Made by a program: the position numbers and the translations under genes. Below are positions 52,301 to 62,259 of a DNA stretch of 64,000 nucleotides, piece by piece; position 1 is the stretch's first letter; every line of letters begins with the position of its first letter. The notes below the pieces were generated by a model, which did not search any database, had not been told where the DNA came from, and worked only from the letters and a program-made list of their open reading frames with translations. This stretch comes from Bacillus haynesii (GTDB taxonomy: Bacteria > Bacillota > Bacilli > Bacillales > Bacillaceae): positions 62,001 through 126,000 of the forward strand of contig NZ_MRBL01000017.1 of NCBI RefSeq assembly GCF_001969855.1, written 5' to 3'.

Positions 52301-52837
52301 TTATCCAGCGTATTCTCTTTTCAGCAGTGAAAACATGTATACGTCAATCAGTCTTCCTTTTGCTTTCTCGTATTCTCTTAACAGTCCTTCCTTTTGAAAG
52401 GATAACGAGTGGAGAAGTTTGATGGAAGGCGTGTTTTCGGGCTCTACCTTCGCTTCGATTCGGTTGAGGTTCAAGCTTGTAAAGCCGTAGTCGATCAGCT
52501 TTTTAACAGCTTCGGAAGCAAAGCCTTTTCCCCAATGATTTCTCCCTAAGTCATAGCCGATTTCAGCTCTGCCGTTTTCCTGGTCGATCATATTAAAGCC
52601 GCACGTCCCGATGACTTCATCCGTTTCTTTTACAATGATCGAAAAGCGGTTTGCCTGCCCTTCAAGGCTTAAATCATTGATCATTTGGATCATGTCCCGC
52701 GCTTGTGAGACGTCTGTAAAAGGCGTGATATTCATATGCTTTGTGACTTCCGGATCTGACCAGAATTGACAGAGGACATCTGCATCCTCCAATTCCATCT
52801 TTCTCAAAGTCAATCTTTCTGTATAAAGGGTTTCCAT
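52301..52837 (-). CDS. GNAT-family N-acetyltransferase (RimJ/RimL type)
   Basis: 178 residues from ATG 52837 behind TTGGAGGCAAG. It begins METLYTERLTLRKMELEDAD, typical of the RimJ/RimL branch. The acetyl-CoA loop is GYDLGRNHWGKGFASEAVKK (about 96-115), followed by NRIEAKVEPENTPSIKLLHS and FQKEGLLREYEKAKGRLIDV. The acceptor is unknown (protein N terminus, amino acid or drug). It is monocistronic. Confidence 0.85.
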   Translation of the reverse strand: METLYTERLTLRKMELEDADVLCQFWSDPEVTKHMNITPFTDVSQARDMIQMINDLSLEGQANRFSIIVKETDEVIGTCGFNMIDQENGRAEIGYDLGRNHWGKGFASEAVKKLIDYGFTSLNLNRIEAKVEPENTPSIKLLHSLSFQKEGLLREYEKAKGRLIDVYMFSLLKREYAG

Positions 52838-52931
52838 GATCTTGCCTCCAAGTTTCGTTTTATTTAGGAAGGTGAAAGGACCATTCATCGATCTGCGCAT
52901 CATTCATGTTCATAGAATAAAATGTAAACTG

Positions 52932-54737
52932 TTATCGGGAAGCGGATGGATAAATCCCTTTTTTATCTAAAATGGAAAGTGCAATCTCGGCAGCAGAGCT
53001 TCCGGCAGCCTGTTTTTCACCTTGAATATGAACAGCAAAGAAAAAAGTATTATCGGCAGTTTCTACATACCCGATAAACCAGCCGGCATGGAGTTCCCCG
53101 TTGCTAACCGAGGTGCCGGTTTTACCGGATAAAACCCTGCCATTTGATTCTTCTAAACGTATCGAATCTTTCACAGTTTGAATATTAGACTGTTTAAAAT
53201 CAAATTCGTTATCATAAAACTTTTTTAATATATTGACCTGTTCAAGAGGGGAAATTTGAAGAGAGCCATCCAGCCAATAATGAGCCGGGTCTGAAAAATC
53301 CTCATTTCCATAATGTATAGATTTGAGATAATGACGTAAATGATCCTCCCCAATTTGCCGGTCCAGTTTTTGAAAATACCATGTTGCGGAGCTGCTCATC
53401 GCAGAGAATAAATCATGGTCTTGATTCCATTCTTTATATGGATATTGAGTCCCGTCCCAAGTCATTTGAGAATGTTTCTTCGTGATGATCCCGGATTCCA
53501 GTGCGAGCAATGCGCTAAACACCTTGTATGTGGAAGCAGGTGCGAATCTGGCGGTGCTTTCTTTCCTATTGTATATTGTATACTTTTTCCTATTAGAATC
53601 AAACAGGACAAATCCCCCTGAGACTGAGAATCTATCAAAAAAGGTGCTGTAATCTTCGTATTCTACATTGGTGTCAGGTAAAAAGCGTGTTTCTTTTTGC
53701 ATGGCCAAGATAGATACAGAAGGAGTACCGGCTAACATGATTCCAAGAACAAGGGCGAACACTACGGCACTTTTCACCTTTAGCAAAGGCGATGCCGCCT
53801 GAAAGTTGACAACTGTGACAATCCGTCTTTTGATATGTTTGTATGAGCTGCTGAATTCAGAAGCGGCTAACAAAGATGACGTTCTTTGCTTAAGTGAAGT
53901 GAATTTTAAAATCACCTCGCCATATTTGAGGTGTAATTTTTTATCAAGCGTTTTTAATACGGCAAAGTCGCAAGAAATCTCCATTTCCGTTTTTGCTTCC
54001 TTTGATAAATGCCAGACGAGAGGATTAAACCAATAGACGATTCTGGACAGGCAAAGAAAATAGTTGATGAACATATCCTTTCGTTTACAATGGTACAGTT
54101 CATGAAGCAAAACACATTTCATCTCGTCGGCAGAAAACATTGAAGTATCTTTTGGCAAGATAATATACGGACGGATGACCCCAAATGTAATGGGGGATTT
54201 TATCAATGGGGAACACCCTAAAATCACTTTTTGATGAAAGCGTATGTCCTCTTTACATGTACGAAAAAGAGTTAATAACTCTTTGCTGTTAACAATTTGC
54301 AGGCTCTTTTTTATTTTGCCGATTTTTAGATTGCTATAAAGAGTAGCGATAAGCATAACAGCAATACCCAATATCCAAACTGCGAAAAAGGCTGAATCTA
54401 TCATTTTGAAAGGCGATTGTTCAATCGATATCGAAAAGTCCTGCACCCAGTTTGCATGTTGGCCAATTGCTTCTGGCGCATGATCTGTGGAATGGGTTTG
54501 AGAAATTGCTGATTGAGCTCCTCCTAAGTTCAGAATCCAGTCAAAAGGATGGCTTTTTAGAAAATGAAAGGGGATAAAAGGAGCGATCAGTGCCAAAAGA
54601 GAAATCACGCTAAGATGATAGTGGGTGCGTACAGTGATGTGAGCCTTCAGCAGTTTTTTAATGAGTATAATGATAGAAAAAAACAAAGACAATAGAATTT
54701 GACTAACCAAAAAGGGAATAAAGAAAGAACTGCTCAT
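52932..54737 (-). CDS. blaR1: Beta-lactam sensor-transducer
   Basis: 601 residues. A membrane metalloprotease domain (helices at about 5-28, 42-58, 115-135, 322-342) has zinc motif HELYH (212-216). The extracellular C-terminal penicillin-binding domain (about 345-601) has Ser402-Thr-Tyr-Lys405, the acylated sensor motif at the number known for B. licheniformis BlaR1, and KTGTSVSNGEL. Acylation by a beta-lactam activates the protease, leading to loss of BlaI. The gene starts 1 bp after the blaI stop and is complete. Confidence 0.93.
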   Translation of the reverse strand: MSSSFFIPFLVSQILLSLFFSIIILIKKLLKAHITVRTHYHLSVISLLALIAPFIPFHFLKSHPFDWILNLGGAQSAISQTHSTDHAPEAIGQHANWVQDFSISIEQSPFKMIDSAFFAVWILGIAVMLIATLYSNLKIGKIKKSLQIVNSKELLTLFRTCKEDIRFHQKVILGCSPLIKSPITFGVIRPYIILPKDTSMFSADEMKCVLLHELYHCKRKDMFINYFLCLSRIVYWFNPLVWHLSKEAKTEMEISCDFAVLKTLDKKLHLKYGEVILKFTSLKQRTSSLLAASEFSSSYKHIKRRIVTVVNFQAASPLLKVKSAVVFALVLGIMLAGTPSVSILAMQKETRFLPDTNVEYEDYSTFFDRFSVSGGFVLFDSNRKKYTIYNRKESTARFAPASTYKVFSALLALESGIITKKHSQMTWDGTQYPYKEWNQDHDLFSAMSSSATWYFQKLDRQIGEDHLRHYLKSIHYGNEDFSDPAHYWLDGSLQISPLEQVNILKKFYDNEFDFKQSNIQTVKDSIRLEESNGRVLSGKTGTSVSNGELHAGWFIGYVETADNTFFFAVHIQGEKQAAGSSAAEIALSILDKKGIYPSASR

Positions 54738-54738
54738 T

Positions 54739-55125
54739 TCATTCCTTCTTTCTGTTCTTATGTTCTTCTAATATTTGATACAACTCATTAATTTCTTCAC
54801 CTGACAGCTGATCATTCTCCAAAAAGTTTAATACCATCGAATTAAGAGTGCCATTATAAAACCGGTTTAAAAAACTGTGACTCTTAACCTCTATATAATC
54901 ACTTTCGTCTATATTTGGCGTGTAAACGAAAACCCGTCCTTCTTTATGGTGGTTTAATGCTCCTTTTTTAATGAGGCGCAGCAGCATGGTTTGAATGGTT
55001 TTAGGGCTCCATTCACTGGTTTTGGATAACTCTTTAATCACCTCATTGGTATTGATCGAAGAATGTTTCCAAATGACTTTCATCACTTCTAATTCTGCAT
55101 CAGAGATTTGAGGTACTTTTTTCAT
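54739..55125 (-). CDS. blaI: Beta-lactamase repressor
   Basis: 128 residues if started at ATG 55125 (MKKVPQISDAELEVMKVIWK), as for the known B. licheniformis BlaI; in-frame start codons at 55131 and 55134 add three residues. A winged HTH (SINTNEVIKELSKTSEWSPK, TIQTMLLRLIKKGALNHHKE, GRVFVYTP) is followed by a helical dimerisation domain (SFLNRFYNGTLNSMVLNFLE, NDQLSGEEINELYQILEE). It binds three operators in the blaI-penP intergenic region. Confidence 0.93.
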   Translation of the reverse strand: MKKVPQISDAELEVMKVIWKHSSINTNEVIKELSKTSEWSPKTIQTMLLRLIKKGALNHHKEGRVFVYTPNIDESDYIEVKSHSFLNRFYNGTLNSMVLNFLENDQLSGEEINELYQILEEHKNRKKE

Positions 55126-55140
55126 TTCCATCATCCTATA

Positions 55141-55154
55141 CTTACAAATGTAAT
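55141..55154. promoter_or_regulatory. BlaI operator OP3 (blaI side)
   Basis: CTTACAAATGTAAT lies 7 bp before the blaI reading frame. It has the TACA/TGTA dyad of BlaI sites and permits autoregulation. Confidence 0.75.
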
Positions 55155-55349
55155 ACTCTCATTATAGGTTTGCCATTTTAAGAAGTCAATTTAACTTGAG
55201 TGACATAAAATGTTTTTTCTGCATTTTTTATTCAATTACTCGCCCAGTCATTCATTTGTCCTCGGTTCAAACAAGTTCATCATTTTGTCGGTATTTATGA
55301 CCATCCCACTTATGGCCTTTTCGATTTTTATTCCTTCCAAAAAAAACGG
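55155..55349. other. Intergenic region between blaI and penP
   Basis: No gene seen. It should hold the blaI promoter on the minus strand. T-rich, with no strong structure. Confidence 0.4.
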
Positions 55350-55401
55350 TTGCATTTAAATCTTACATGTGTAATACTTTCAAAGACTACATTTGTAAGA
55401 T
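55350..55401 (+). promoter_or_regulatory. penP promoter with BlaI operators OP2 and OP1
   Basis: TTGCAT (55350-55355), a 16-bp spacer and TAATAC (55372-55377). TCTTACATGTGTAATA (55361-55376) fills the spacer and -10, and GACTACATTTGTAAGAT (55385-55401) covers the start region. Both contain the BlaI dyad core TACA-N(1-3)-TGTA. Confidence 0.8.
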
Positions 55402-55556
55402 TTGATGTTTGAGTTGGCCGAAGGGGAAATACGGTGACTGCTTCATCTGTCTATGTTCCAGGTGTAATGGGGTTTTAACGCCTTAATTAAAATGCCTCTT
55501 GATTAGCACCGCTGGTTACGATCAATCAAATATTCATACGGAGGGAGACGATTTTG

Positions 55557-56480
55557 ATGAAATTATGGTTCAGTACTTTAAAACTGAAAAAAGTTGCAGC
55601 TGTGTTGCTTTTCTCATGCGTCGCGCTTGCAGGATGCGCTAACAATCAATCGAATGCCTCGCAACCTGCCGAGAAGAATGAAAAGACGGAGATGAAAGAT
55701 GATTTTGCAAAACTTGAGGAACAATTTGATGCAAAACTCGGAATCTTTGCATTAGATACAGGTACAAACCAAACGGTAACGTATCGGCCGGATGAGCGTT
55801 TTGCTTTTGCATCGACAATTAAGGTTTTAACCGTAGGCGTGCTTTTACAACAGAAATCAATAGAAGATCTGAACCAGAGAATAACATATACACGTGATGA
55901 TCTTGTAAACTACAACCCGATTACGGAAAAGCATGTTGATACGGGAATGACGCTTAAAGAGCTTGCGGATGCTTCGCTTCGATATAGTGACAATGCGGCA
56001 CAGAATCTTATTCTTAAACAAATTGGCGGACCTGAAAGTTTGAAAAAGGAACTGAGGAAGCTTGGTGATGAAGTTACAAATCCCGAACGATACGAACCAG
56101 AGTTAAATGAAGTAAATCCGGGAGAAACTCAAGATACCAGTACAGCAAGAGCACTTGCGACAAGCCTTCAAGCTTTTGCTCTTGAAGATAAACTTCCAAG
56201 TGAAAAACGCGAGCTTTTAATCGATTGGATGAAACGAAATACCACTGGGGATGCCTTAATCCGCGCCGGTGTGCCGGAAGGTTGGGACGTGGCTGATAAA
56301 ACTGGAGCGGGATCATATGGAACCCGGAATGACATTGCCATCATTTGGCCGCCAAAAGGAGATCCTGTAGTTCTCGCAGTATTATCCAGCCGGGATAAAA
56401 AGGATGCCAAGTATGATGATAAGCTTATTGCAGAAGCAACAAAGGTGGTAATCAAAGCCTTAAACAAGAACGGCAAATAA
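55557..56480 (+). CDS. penP: Class A beta-lactamase, lipoprotein form (BlaP/PenP)
   Basis: 307 residues from ATG 55557 (a TTG directly before it is closer to the GGAGGG RBS and could also start). The signal ends in lipobox LAGC (Cys27), so the enzyme is membrane-anchored and also released by proteolysis. Catalytic motifs: Ser87-Thr-Ile-Lys90 (Ambler 70-73), Ser145-Asp-Asn (130-132), Glu181-Pro-Glu-Leu-Asn (166-170) and Lys249-Thr-Gly (234-236). Against strain 749/C as I recall it there are scattered changes, including Val after STIK and Gly in KTGAGSYG where 749/C has Ala. It hydrolyses penicillins and early cephalosporins. Confidence 0.94.
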   Translation: MKLWFSTLKLKKVAAVLLFSCVALAGCANNQSNASQPAEKNEKTEMKDDFAKLEEQFDAKLGIFALDTGTNQTVTYRPDERFAFASTIKVLTVGVLLQQKSIEDLNQRITYTRDDLVNYNPITEKHVDTGMTLKELADASLRYSDNAAQNLILKQIGGPESLKKELRKLGDEVTNPERYEPELNEVNPGETQDTSTARALATSLQAFALEDKLPSEKRELLIDWMKRNTTGDALIRAGVPEGWDVADKTGAGSYGTRNDIAIIWPPKGDPVVLAVLSSRDKKDAKYDDKLIAEATKVVIKALNKNGK

Positions 56481-56536
56481 AACATTGCAATAAATTGTGT
56501 TAAAACATCATCTTACATAAAGTCACTTGCTGATCA

Positions 56537-56580
56537 AGCTCATATCATTGTCTGGCAATGGTGTGGGCTTTTTTTGTTTT
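56537..56580 (+). terminator. Rho-independent terminator of penP
   Basis: AGCTCATATCATTG pairs imperfectly with CAATGGTGTGGGCT, followed by seven T. Confidence 0.75.
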
Positions 56581-56740
56581 CTCTCTTTAAAGATCATGTG
56601 AAGAAAAACGGGAGAATCGGTCTGCGGGAAACGACCGGGGTTTTGTCGAAATCATAGGCGAATAGGTTGATTTGAGACAAAATTCGACACATATATCGGC
56701 GGTGTGACTTGATGGACCATGTATCGCGTTTCTTCCCCTG

Positions 56741-56782
56741 TTTACAATACTTTACAGATCGTTAATAAACTCAGCCTATAAT
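56741..56782 (+). promoter_or_regulatory. PhoP box and promoter of phoD
   Basis: TTTACA (56741-56746), TTTACA (56751-56756) and GTTAAT (56761-56766) repeat with a 10-bp step, followed by TATAAT (56777-56782) with no good -35. This is the layout of PhoP-activated promoters, so expression under phosphate starvation is expected. No gene was seen in the rest of this interval. Confidence 0.75.
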
Positions 56783-56822
56783 AGAACCCGATCAATCATT
56801 TGTATAGAGAGGGGTAATACGA

Positions 56823-58574
56823 ATGACACATGAAGGACCGCTGGAGGAATGGATGAAAAAGCTGAGTGAGGAAAGCCTCAAGGACAATACGTTTGACCGC
56901 CGCCGCTTTATTCAAGGGGCCGGCAAAATAGCCGGGCTTTCGCTCGGCCTTGCGATCGCGCAATCGATGGGGGCAATGGAAGTCAATGCAGCGCCGACAT
57001 TCTCGGAATATCCGTTTACACTTGGCGTTGCATCGGGAGATCCGCTTTCTGACAGCGTCGTATTGTGGACAAGGCTGGCACCCGATCCGCTAAACGGGGG
57101 CGGGATGCCGAATGAAGCTGTATCTGTGAAATGGGAGCTCGCAGAAGACGAACGTTTCCGCCGTATCGTCAAACGGGGGACCGAAAAAGCGACACCGCAC
57201 CTTGCACATTCAGTACATGCCGAGGTATCCGGACTGAAACCGAATCATGTGTATTATTACCGCTTTAAATGTGGCAACCAGCTGAGCCCTGTCGGCAAGA
57301 CAAAGACACTTCCGGCGCCTGGGGCAGATGTTGCTACATTCACATTCGCTTTTGCTTCATGCCAGCAGTACGAACACGGCTATTATACCGCCTATCAGCA
57401 TATGGCAAAGGAAAAGCTCGATCTTGTTTTTCATCTCGGCGACTATATTTATGAGTACGGTCCGAATGAATACGTTTCGAAAACAGGCAATGTCAGAACA
57501 CACAGCGGTCCTGAAATCATGTCGCTGCTTGATTACCGAAATCGCCATGCCCAATACCGTTCAGATGCAAACTTGAAAGCCGCGCATGCCGCCTTCCCGT
57601 GGGTTGTTACATGGGACGATCATGAAGTGGAGAACAACTATGCGAATGTTATCCCTGAAAAAGGCCAGTCAGTTGAAGCGTTTATTAAACGGCGCGCCGC
57701 CGCATACCAAGCTTATTACGAGCATATGCCGCTCCGCCGCAAATCCCTGCCGAACGGTCCTGATATGCAATTGTACCGGAATTTTTCCTACGGCAATTTG
57801 GCTGACATTAGCGTGCTGGATACCCGTCAGTATCGCGATGACCAAGCCAATGGAGATGGCAATAAGCCTCCTTCTGATGAATCGAATGATCCGAAGCGGA
57901 CGCTGCTTGGAGCGGAACAGGAGGCTTGGCTGTTTGACAATCTGAGTCGTTCAGAAGCGCATTGGAACATCATCGCACAGCAGATTTTCTTTGCGCAATG
58001 GAACTTTGGGACAAGTGCCGCGCCGATTTACAGCATGGATTCGTGGGACGGATATCCCGCTCAGCGCAAGCGGGTGATCGACTTCATCAAATCTCAAAAA
58101 CTGAACAACATCGTCGTCCTCACCGGTGATGTGCATGCCAGCTGGGCAAATAATCTGCTCGTTGATTTTGACAATCCGAAATCCGACATCTTCGGCGTGG
58201 AATTCGTCGGGACGTCGATTACATCGGGAGGAAACGGCGCTGATAAAAGAGCGGATACGGATAAGATTTTATCGAACAATCCTCATATAAAGTTTTTCAA
58301 TGATTACCGCGGCTATGTGCGCTGTACGGTCACACCGGAAGAATGGCGGACAGATTACCGCGTTGTCCCATATGTGACAGAGCCGGGTGCAGCGATTTCG
58401 ACAAGAGCTTCCTATGTTTATCATAAAGACTACACAGGGCTGAAACGGACCGCTTCCAACATTGTGCCTGGAGGCGTGAAGAAGTCAAACGAAGTCGAAG
58501 AAGACCGTTTCCTCGCACATACAAGAGCCCATCAGAAGCAAGTGAAGCAAAAGGAGAAAAAAGTAACCCAGTAA
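56823..58574 (+). CDS. phoD: Alkaline phosphatase D / phosphodiesterase, Tat-exported
   Basis: 583 residues, ATG 56823 with GAGAGGGG upstream. The signal has a twin-arginine motif (FDRRRFIQGAGK, 25-36), a mild hydrophobic stretch and a cleavage site near VNA-AP (56/57). A PhoD N-terminal domain (about 60-150) and a metallophosphatase domain follow, with FAFASCQQYEHGYYTAYQHM (the Cys metal ligand), VFHLGDYIYEYG, VTWDDHEVENNY and VLTGDVHASWAN. It releases phosphate from phosphodiesters such as teichoic acids. The tatAd-tatCd genes downstream encode its dedicated translocase. Confidence 0.94.
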   Translation: MTHEGPLEEWMKKLSEESLKDNTFDRRRFIQGAGKIAGLSLGLAIAQSMGAMEVNAAPTFSEYPFTLGVASGDPLSDSVVLWTRLAPDPLNGGGMPNEAVSVKWELAEDERFRRIVKRGTEKATPHLAHSVHAEVSGLKPNHVYYYRFKCGNQLSPVGKTKTLPAPGADVATFTFAFASCQQYEHGYYTAYQHMAKEKLDLVFHLGDYIYEYGPNEYVSKTGNVRTHSGPEIMSLLDYRNRHAQYRSDANLKAAHAAFPWVVTWDDHEVENNYANVIPEKGQSVEAFIKRRAAAYQAYYEHMPLRRKSLPNGPDMQLYRNFSYGNLADISVLDTRQYRDDQANGDGNKPPSDESNDPKRTLLGAEQEAWLFDNLSRSEAHWNIIAQQIFFAQWNFGTSAAPIYSMDSWDGYPAQRKRVIDFIKSQKLNNIVVLTGDVHASWANNLLVDFDNPKSDIFGVEFVGTSITSGGNGADKRADTDKILSNNPHIKFFNDYRGYVRCTVTPEEWRTDYRVVPYVTEPGAAISTRASYVYHKDYTGLKRTASNIVPGGVKKSNEVEEDRFLAHTRAHQKQVKQKEKKVTQ

Positions 58575-58595
58575 TCAACGAAAGGATGACAGCAA

Positions 58596-58808
58596 ATGCT
58601 TTCAAATATCGGTATTCCGGGTCTCATCCTGGTTCTGGTGATTGCGCTGATCATTTTCGGGCCTTCAAAGCTTCCGGAAATCGGCCGGGCTTTTGGAAAA
58701 ACACTGACCGAATTCAAAAGTGCGACAAAGTCTTTAGTATCTGCCGATGACAATGAGATCGGACAGGAGCCTGATGCGAAAAAGCAAAGCGATCCATCGG
58801 CAAGATGA
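58596..58808 (+). CDS. tatAd: Twin-arginine translocase subunit TatAd
   Basis: 70 residues behind GAAAGGATG. One N-terminal helix ([20 protein letters not shown]), the conserved FGP hinge, an amphipathic helix ([20 protein letters not shown]) and a charged tail define TatA. With TatCd it exports folded PhoD. It lies 21 bp after phoD. Confidence 0.93.
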   Translation: MLSNIGIPGLILVLVIALIIFGPSKLPEIGRAFGKTLTEFKSATKSLVSADDNEIGQEPDAKKQSDPSAR

Positions 58809-58814
58809 TCAATA

Positions 58815-58848
58815 GAGCGGGCGGGTAAACCCGTCTGTTCTTTTTTCT
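58815..58848 (+). terminator. Hairpin between tatAd and tatCd
   Basis: GCGGGT/ACCCGT stem followed by TTCTTTTTT, probably a partial terminator that gives more TatAd than TatCd. Confidence 0.55.
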
Positions 58849-58878
58849 GTTTAACATGCGAAGGGGAGGAAGGCGAAG

Positions 58879-59613
58879 GTGAAAAAAAGGGAAGCACATT
58901 TGATTGCCCATCTTGAAGAGCTGCGCCAGCGAATCATTAAAACGCTTCTTACGTTTATTCTGTTTCTCATCACCGGCTTTTTGTTTGTTCAGGACATCTA
59001 TGACTGGCTGATCAGAGACCTTGATGAAAAGCTTGCTGTACTGGGGCCGGGAGATATTCTCTGGGTTTATATGATGATTGCGGGGGTGCTGGCGATCGCT
59101 GCCACCATACCGGTGGCTGCTTTTCAGACATGGCGGTTTGTGGCGCCTGCGCTGACCGACCACGAACGGAGGACGGCATTATTTTATATACCGGGACTGT
59201 TCATTTTTTTTATTTTGGGGATTGTATTCGGTTATTTTGTGCTCTTTCCGCTCGTTCTTCAGTTTTTGATCGGCTTATCTGCCGGCCATTTTCAAACGAT
59301 GTTTACGGCGGAGCATTATTTTCGCTTTATGATGAACCTCACACTGCCATTCGGGTTTTTGTTCGAAATGCCCCTCATCGTAATGTTTTTAACGAGCCTC
59401 GGAATTTTAAATCCGGCCAAGCTCAGTAAAATGAGAAAAATTTCTTATTTTGCGCTGATCGTCGTATCAGTTGTGATCACGCCGCCCGATTTTATCTCGG
59501 ATGTGTTGGTGATCGTCCCGCTGCTTGTATTATACGAATTAAGCATCTCTTTATCGGCGTTTATCTACCGAAAAAAAACGGCTGCACAACAAGGGGCTGA
59601 GGCCCAAGGCTGA
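58879..59613 (+). CDS. tatCd: Twin-arginine translocase subunit TatCd
   Basis: 244 residues from GTG 58879 behind GGGGAGGAAGGCG. Six helices, with the TatC signatures LIAHLEELRQRIIKTLL near the N terminus, FQTWRFVAPALTDHERRTAL (about 83-102) and LPFGFLFEMPLIVMFLTSLG (the conserved Phe-Glu-x-Pro). It is the signal-peptide receptor of the PhoD-specific Tat system. Confidence 0.93.
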   Translation: MKKREAHLIAHLEELRQRIIKTLLTFILFLITGFLFVQDIYDWLIRDLDEKLAVLGPGDILWVYMMIAGVLAIAATIPVAAFQTWRFVAPALTDHERRTALFYIPGLFIFFILGIVFGYFVLFPLVLQFLIGLSAGHFQTMFTAEHYFRFMMNLTLPFGFLFEMPLIVMFLTSLGILNPAKLSKMRKISYFALIVVSVVITPPDFISDVLVIVPLLVLYELSISLSAFIYRKKTAAQQGAEAQG

Positions 59614-59645
59614 AGACGGACTGTGTCTTCAGTCTCTTTTTTTGC
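59610..59645 (+). terminator. Terminator of the phoD-tat operon
   Basis: CTGAAGAC/GTCTTCAG hairpin followed by CTCTTTTTTT. Confidence 0.85.
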
Positions 59646-59674
59646 TTGAAATGAAAAAATCAGAAAATAATGAT

Positions 59675-59711
59675 ATTGACAATTTGTTTATTTGTCTTAC
59701 AATTAAACAAA
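59675..59711 (+). promoter_or_regulatory. Promoter and operator of the glucarate operon
   Basis: TTGACA (59675-59680) with TACAAT about 16 bp downstream. The dyad TTTGTTTA...TAAACAAA (59683-59711) and a smaller dyad TTGT-CTT-ACAA (59692-59702) cover the spacer and -10, fitting a GntR-type repressor such as B. subtilis YcbG/GudR. Confidence 0.6.
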
Positions 59712-59805
59712 AAGATGAATGGAGGGATTTTCTAAAACAGAGACATCGCATTTCAGCCGAATGACAACGCTTTCTCAGGAAATGAACGACAAGGGGATGA
59801 CGGAG

Positions 59806-60732
59806 ATGAGTCAATTACGGAAGGCGCCGGAAGGCATATTGGGTTTCCCGGTGGCACCCTTCAACAGGGAAGGAAAACTGGAGGAAGAAGCACTTTACGA
59901 AAACATCCGCTTTTTATTGGATGAAGGGCTTGAGGCAGTTTTTATCGCTTGCGGCTCAGGAGAATTTCAGTCTCTCAGCACAAAGGAATACGAGCAAATG
60001 GTCGAAATTGCCGTCTCGGCCGCGGGCGGGAAGGTGCCTGTTTACACAGGAGTGGGCGGCAACTTAAGCACCGCTTTGGAATGGGCGCGGATATCCGAGG
60101 AAAAAGGGGCCGACGGCTATCTGATTCTCCCGCCGTACTTGATACACGGAGAGCAGGAAGGCCTTTATCAGTACACGAAAACAATCATTGAAAGCACGGA
60201 TTTAAATGCCATCATTTATCAGCGAGACAATGCGGTTTTGACGCTTGAACAGATTCAGCGGCTGACCGATCTCGAGCAGCTTGTCGGACTCAAAGACGGC
60301 ATAGGGGATATGGCATTGAATATCAGTTTGTCATATACGATAGGAGACAGGCTGGGCTGGCTCAACGGAATGCCGATGGCTGAAGTCACGATGCCGGCCT
60401 ATGCTCCGATTGGCTTTACGTCGTATTCTTCGGCGATATCCAATTATATTCCCCATATTTCCAGAATGTTTTATGAGGCATTATTAAACGGTAACGACCG
60501 GCTTGTCAAAGAGATTTATGAGCATGTCATCATGCCGATTAACGAGATCCGCAAACTTCGGAAAGGTTATGCTGTGTCGTTGATCAAAGCCGGCATGGAA
60601 ATCATGGGCCTTCATGTGAAAAACACTGCGAGACCGCCAATTGTTCCGGTGGAAAAAGACCATTGCCGGCAGCTCGAAAACATTCTGAAAAACGCGATGG
60701 CGCGTTATCCAAAAACGACCGCTGCCCTATAA
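59806..60732 (+). CDS. kdgD: 5-dehydro-4-deoxyglucarate dehydratase
   Basis: 308 residues from ATG 59806, the usual family length, with AAGGGGATGACGG upstream; earlier in-frame starts (59719, 59761) would add a non-homologous tail. The DHDPS-like TIM barrel has [20 protein letters not shown], the Schiff-base Lys163 in VGLKDGIGD and the Tyr139 region AIIYQRDN. It converts 5-keto-4-deoxyglucarate into 2-oxoglutarate semialdehyde, water and CO2. First gene of the glucarate operon. Confidence 0.9.
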   Translation: MSQLRKAPEGILGFPVAPFNREGKLEEEALYENIRFLLDEGLEAVFIACGSGEFQSLSTKEYEQMVEIAVSAAGGKVPVYTGVGGNLSTALEWARISEEKGADGYLILPPYLIHGEQEGLYQYTKTIIESTDLNAIIYQRDNAVLTLEQIQRLTDLEQLVGLKDGIGDMALNISLSYTIGDRLGWLNGMPMAEVTMPAYAPIGFTSYSSAISNYIPHISRMFYEALLNGNDRLVKEIYEHVIMPINEIRKLRKGYAVSLIKAGMEIMGLHVKNTARPPIVPVEKDHCRQLENILKNAMARYPKTTAAL

Positions 60733-60752
60733 ACAAAAGGAGGAATTTGAAG

Positions 60753-62219
60753 ATGTCTGTTGCAGCTGAAAATAAAACGTATTTTAACTTTATCAACGGC
60801 CGCTGGGTGAAGGCCGAATCGGGCGGGATGGAACAGAGCTTGAACCCGGCAGATACACGGGATATCGTCGGGCTTGTGCAAAAATCTTCGATTGAGGATG
60901 TAGACCTGGCGGTTGAAGCGGCCAAGCAGGCCAAAAAGGCGTGGAGAATTCTGTCGGGAGCGGAGCGCGGTCAATTTCTATACAAGGCCGCTGACATCAT
61001 GGAACAGCGCCTCGACGAAATTGCCGAGTGTGCAACGCGTGAAATGGGCAAAACACTGCCTGAAGCGAAAGGAGAAACAGCACGGGGAATCGCGATTCTC
61101 AGATACTATGCCGGAGAGGGGATGCGGAAAACGGGTGATGTGATTCCGTCGACCGATCCATCCGCCTTCATGTACACCGACAGGGTGCCGCTCGGCGTTG
61201 TCGGCGTCATCTCGCCGTGGAATTTTCCCGTTGCCATCCCGATTTGGAAAATGGCGCCTGCCCTCATCTATGGAAACACGGTCGTCATCAAGCCGGCTAC
61301 GGAAACTGCAGTCACCTGCCTTAAGGTTATCTCGTGCTTTGAAGAAGCAGGGATTCCGTCAGGCGTGGTCAATGCGGTGACAGGACCGGGATCATCGGTC
61401 GGCCAAAGGCTTGCCGAGCACCCGGATGTGAACGGAATTACGTTCACAGGGTCGAATCAAACAGGAAAAATCATCGGCCGGACGGCATTTGAAAGAGGGG
61501 CGAAGTACCAGCTTGAGATGGGCGGCAAAAACCCGGTGATCGTCGCAGATGACGCCGACCTTGATATTGCGGTTGAAGCGGTCATCAGCGGAGCGTTCCG
61601 GTCGACAGGCCAAAAGTGTACGGCGACAAGCCGCGTCATCGTCTTAAACGGTGTTTATGACCGGTTTAAAGAAAAGCTGCTTCAACAGACAAAAGAGATT
61701 ACAATCGGAGACAGCTTAAAAGAAGATGTCTGGATGGGACCGATTGCGAACAAACAGCAGCTTGATAACTGTCTGTCCTATATTGAAAAAGGAAAGCAAG
61801 AAGGCGCGGACCTCATTTTCGGCGGTGAGAGGCTGGCAGATGGGAAATACGAAAACGGCTATTTTATCAGGCCGGCCATTTTTGACAACGTCACTTCCGG
61901 CATGGCGATTGCCCAAGAAGAAATCTTCGGCCCGGTCATTGCTTTAATCAAGGCGGATACACTTGAGGAAGCGTTGGAGACGGCAAATGACGTCAAATTT
62001 GGCCTGAGTGCCTCCATTTTTACGCAAAATATCGGCCGGATGCTGTCATTCATAGATGAAATCGAAGCGGGGCTCATTCGTGTCAACGCCGAAAGCGCCG
62101 GTGTTGAACTGCAGGCGCCATTCGGAGGCGTTAAACAATCGAGCTCGCATTCACGGGAACAGGGGGAGGCAGCAAAAGAATTTTTCACAGCCGTGAAAAC
62201 GGTATTTGTTAAACCGTAA
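60753..62219 (+). CDS. gucD: 2-oxoglutarate semialdehyde (2,5-dioxovalerate) dehydrogenase
   Basis: 488 residues from ATG 60753 behind AAAAGGAGGAAT. An aldehyde dehydrogenase fold: [20 protein letters not shown] (NAD pocket), [18 protein letters not shown], catalytic Glu in [11 protein letters not shown] and catalytic Cys in [13 protein letters not shown]. By its place in the operon it oxidises the kdgD product to 2-oxoglutarate, feeding the TCA cycle. It corresponds to B. subtilis ycbD. Confidence 0.85.
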   Translation: MSVAAENKTYFNFINGRWVKAESGGMEQSLNPADTRDIVGLVQKSSIEDVDLAVEAAKQAKKAWRILSGAERGQFLYKAADIMEQRLDEIAECATREMGKTLPEAKGETARGIAILRYYAGEGMRKTGDVIPSTDPSAFMYTDRVPLGVVGVISPWNFPVAIPIWKMAPALIYGNTVVIKPATETAVTCLKVISCFEEAGIPSGVVNAVTGPGSSVGQRLAEHPDVNGITFTGSNQTGKIIGRTAFERGAKYQLEMGGKNPVIVADDADLDIAVEAVISGAFRSTGQKCTATSRVIVLNGVYDRFKEKLLQQTKEITIGDSLKEDVWMGPIANKQQLDNCLSYIEKGKQEGADLIFGGERLADGKYENGYFIRPAIFDNVTSGMAIAQEEIFGPVIALIKADTLEEALETANDVKFGLSASIFTQNIGRMLSFIDEIEAGLIRVNAESAGVELQAPFGGVKQSSSHSREQGEAAKEFFTAVKTVFVKP

Positions 62220-62259
62220 ATCAATCGTGTCGGTACAAATGAATAAAGGAGAAGATGCT

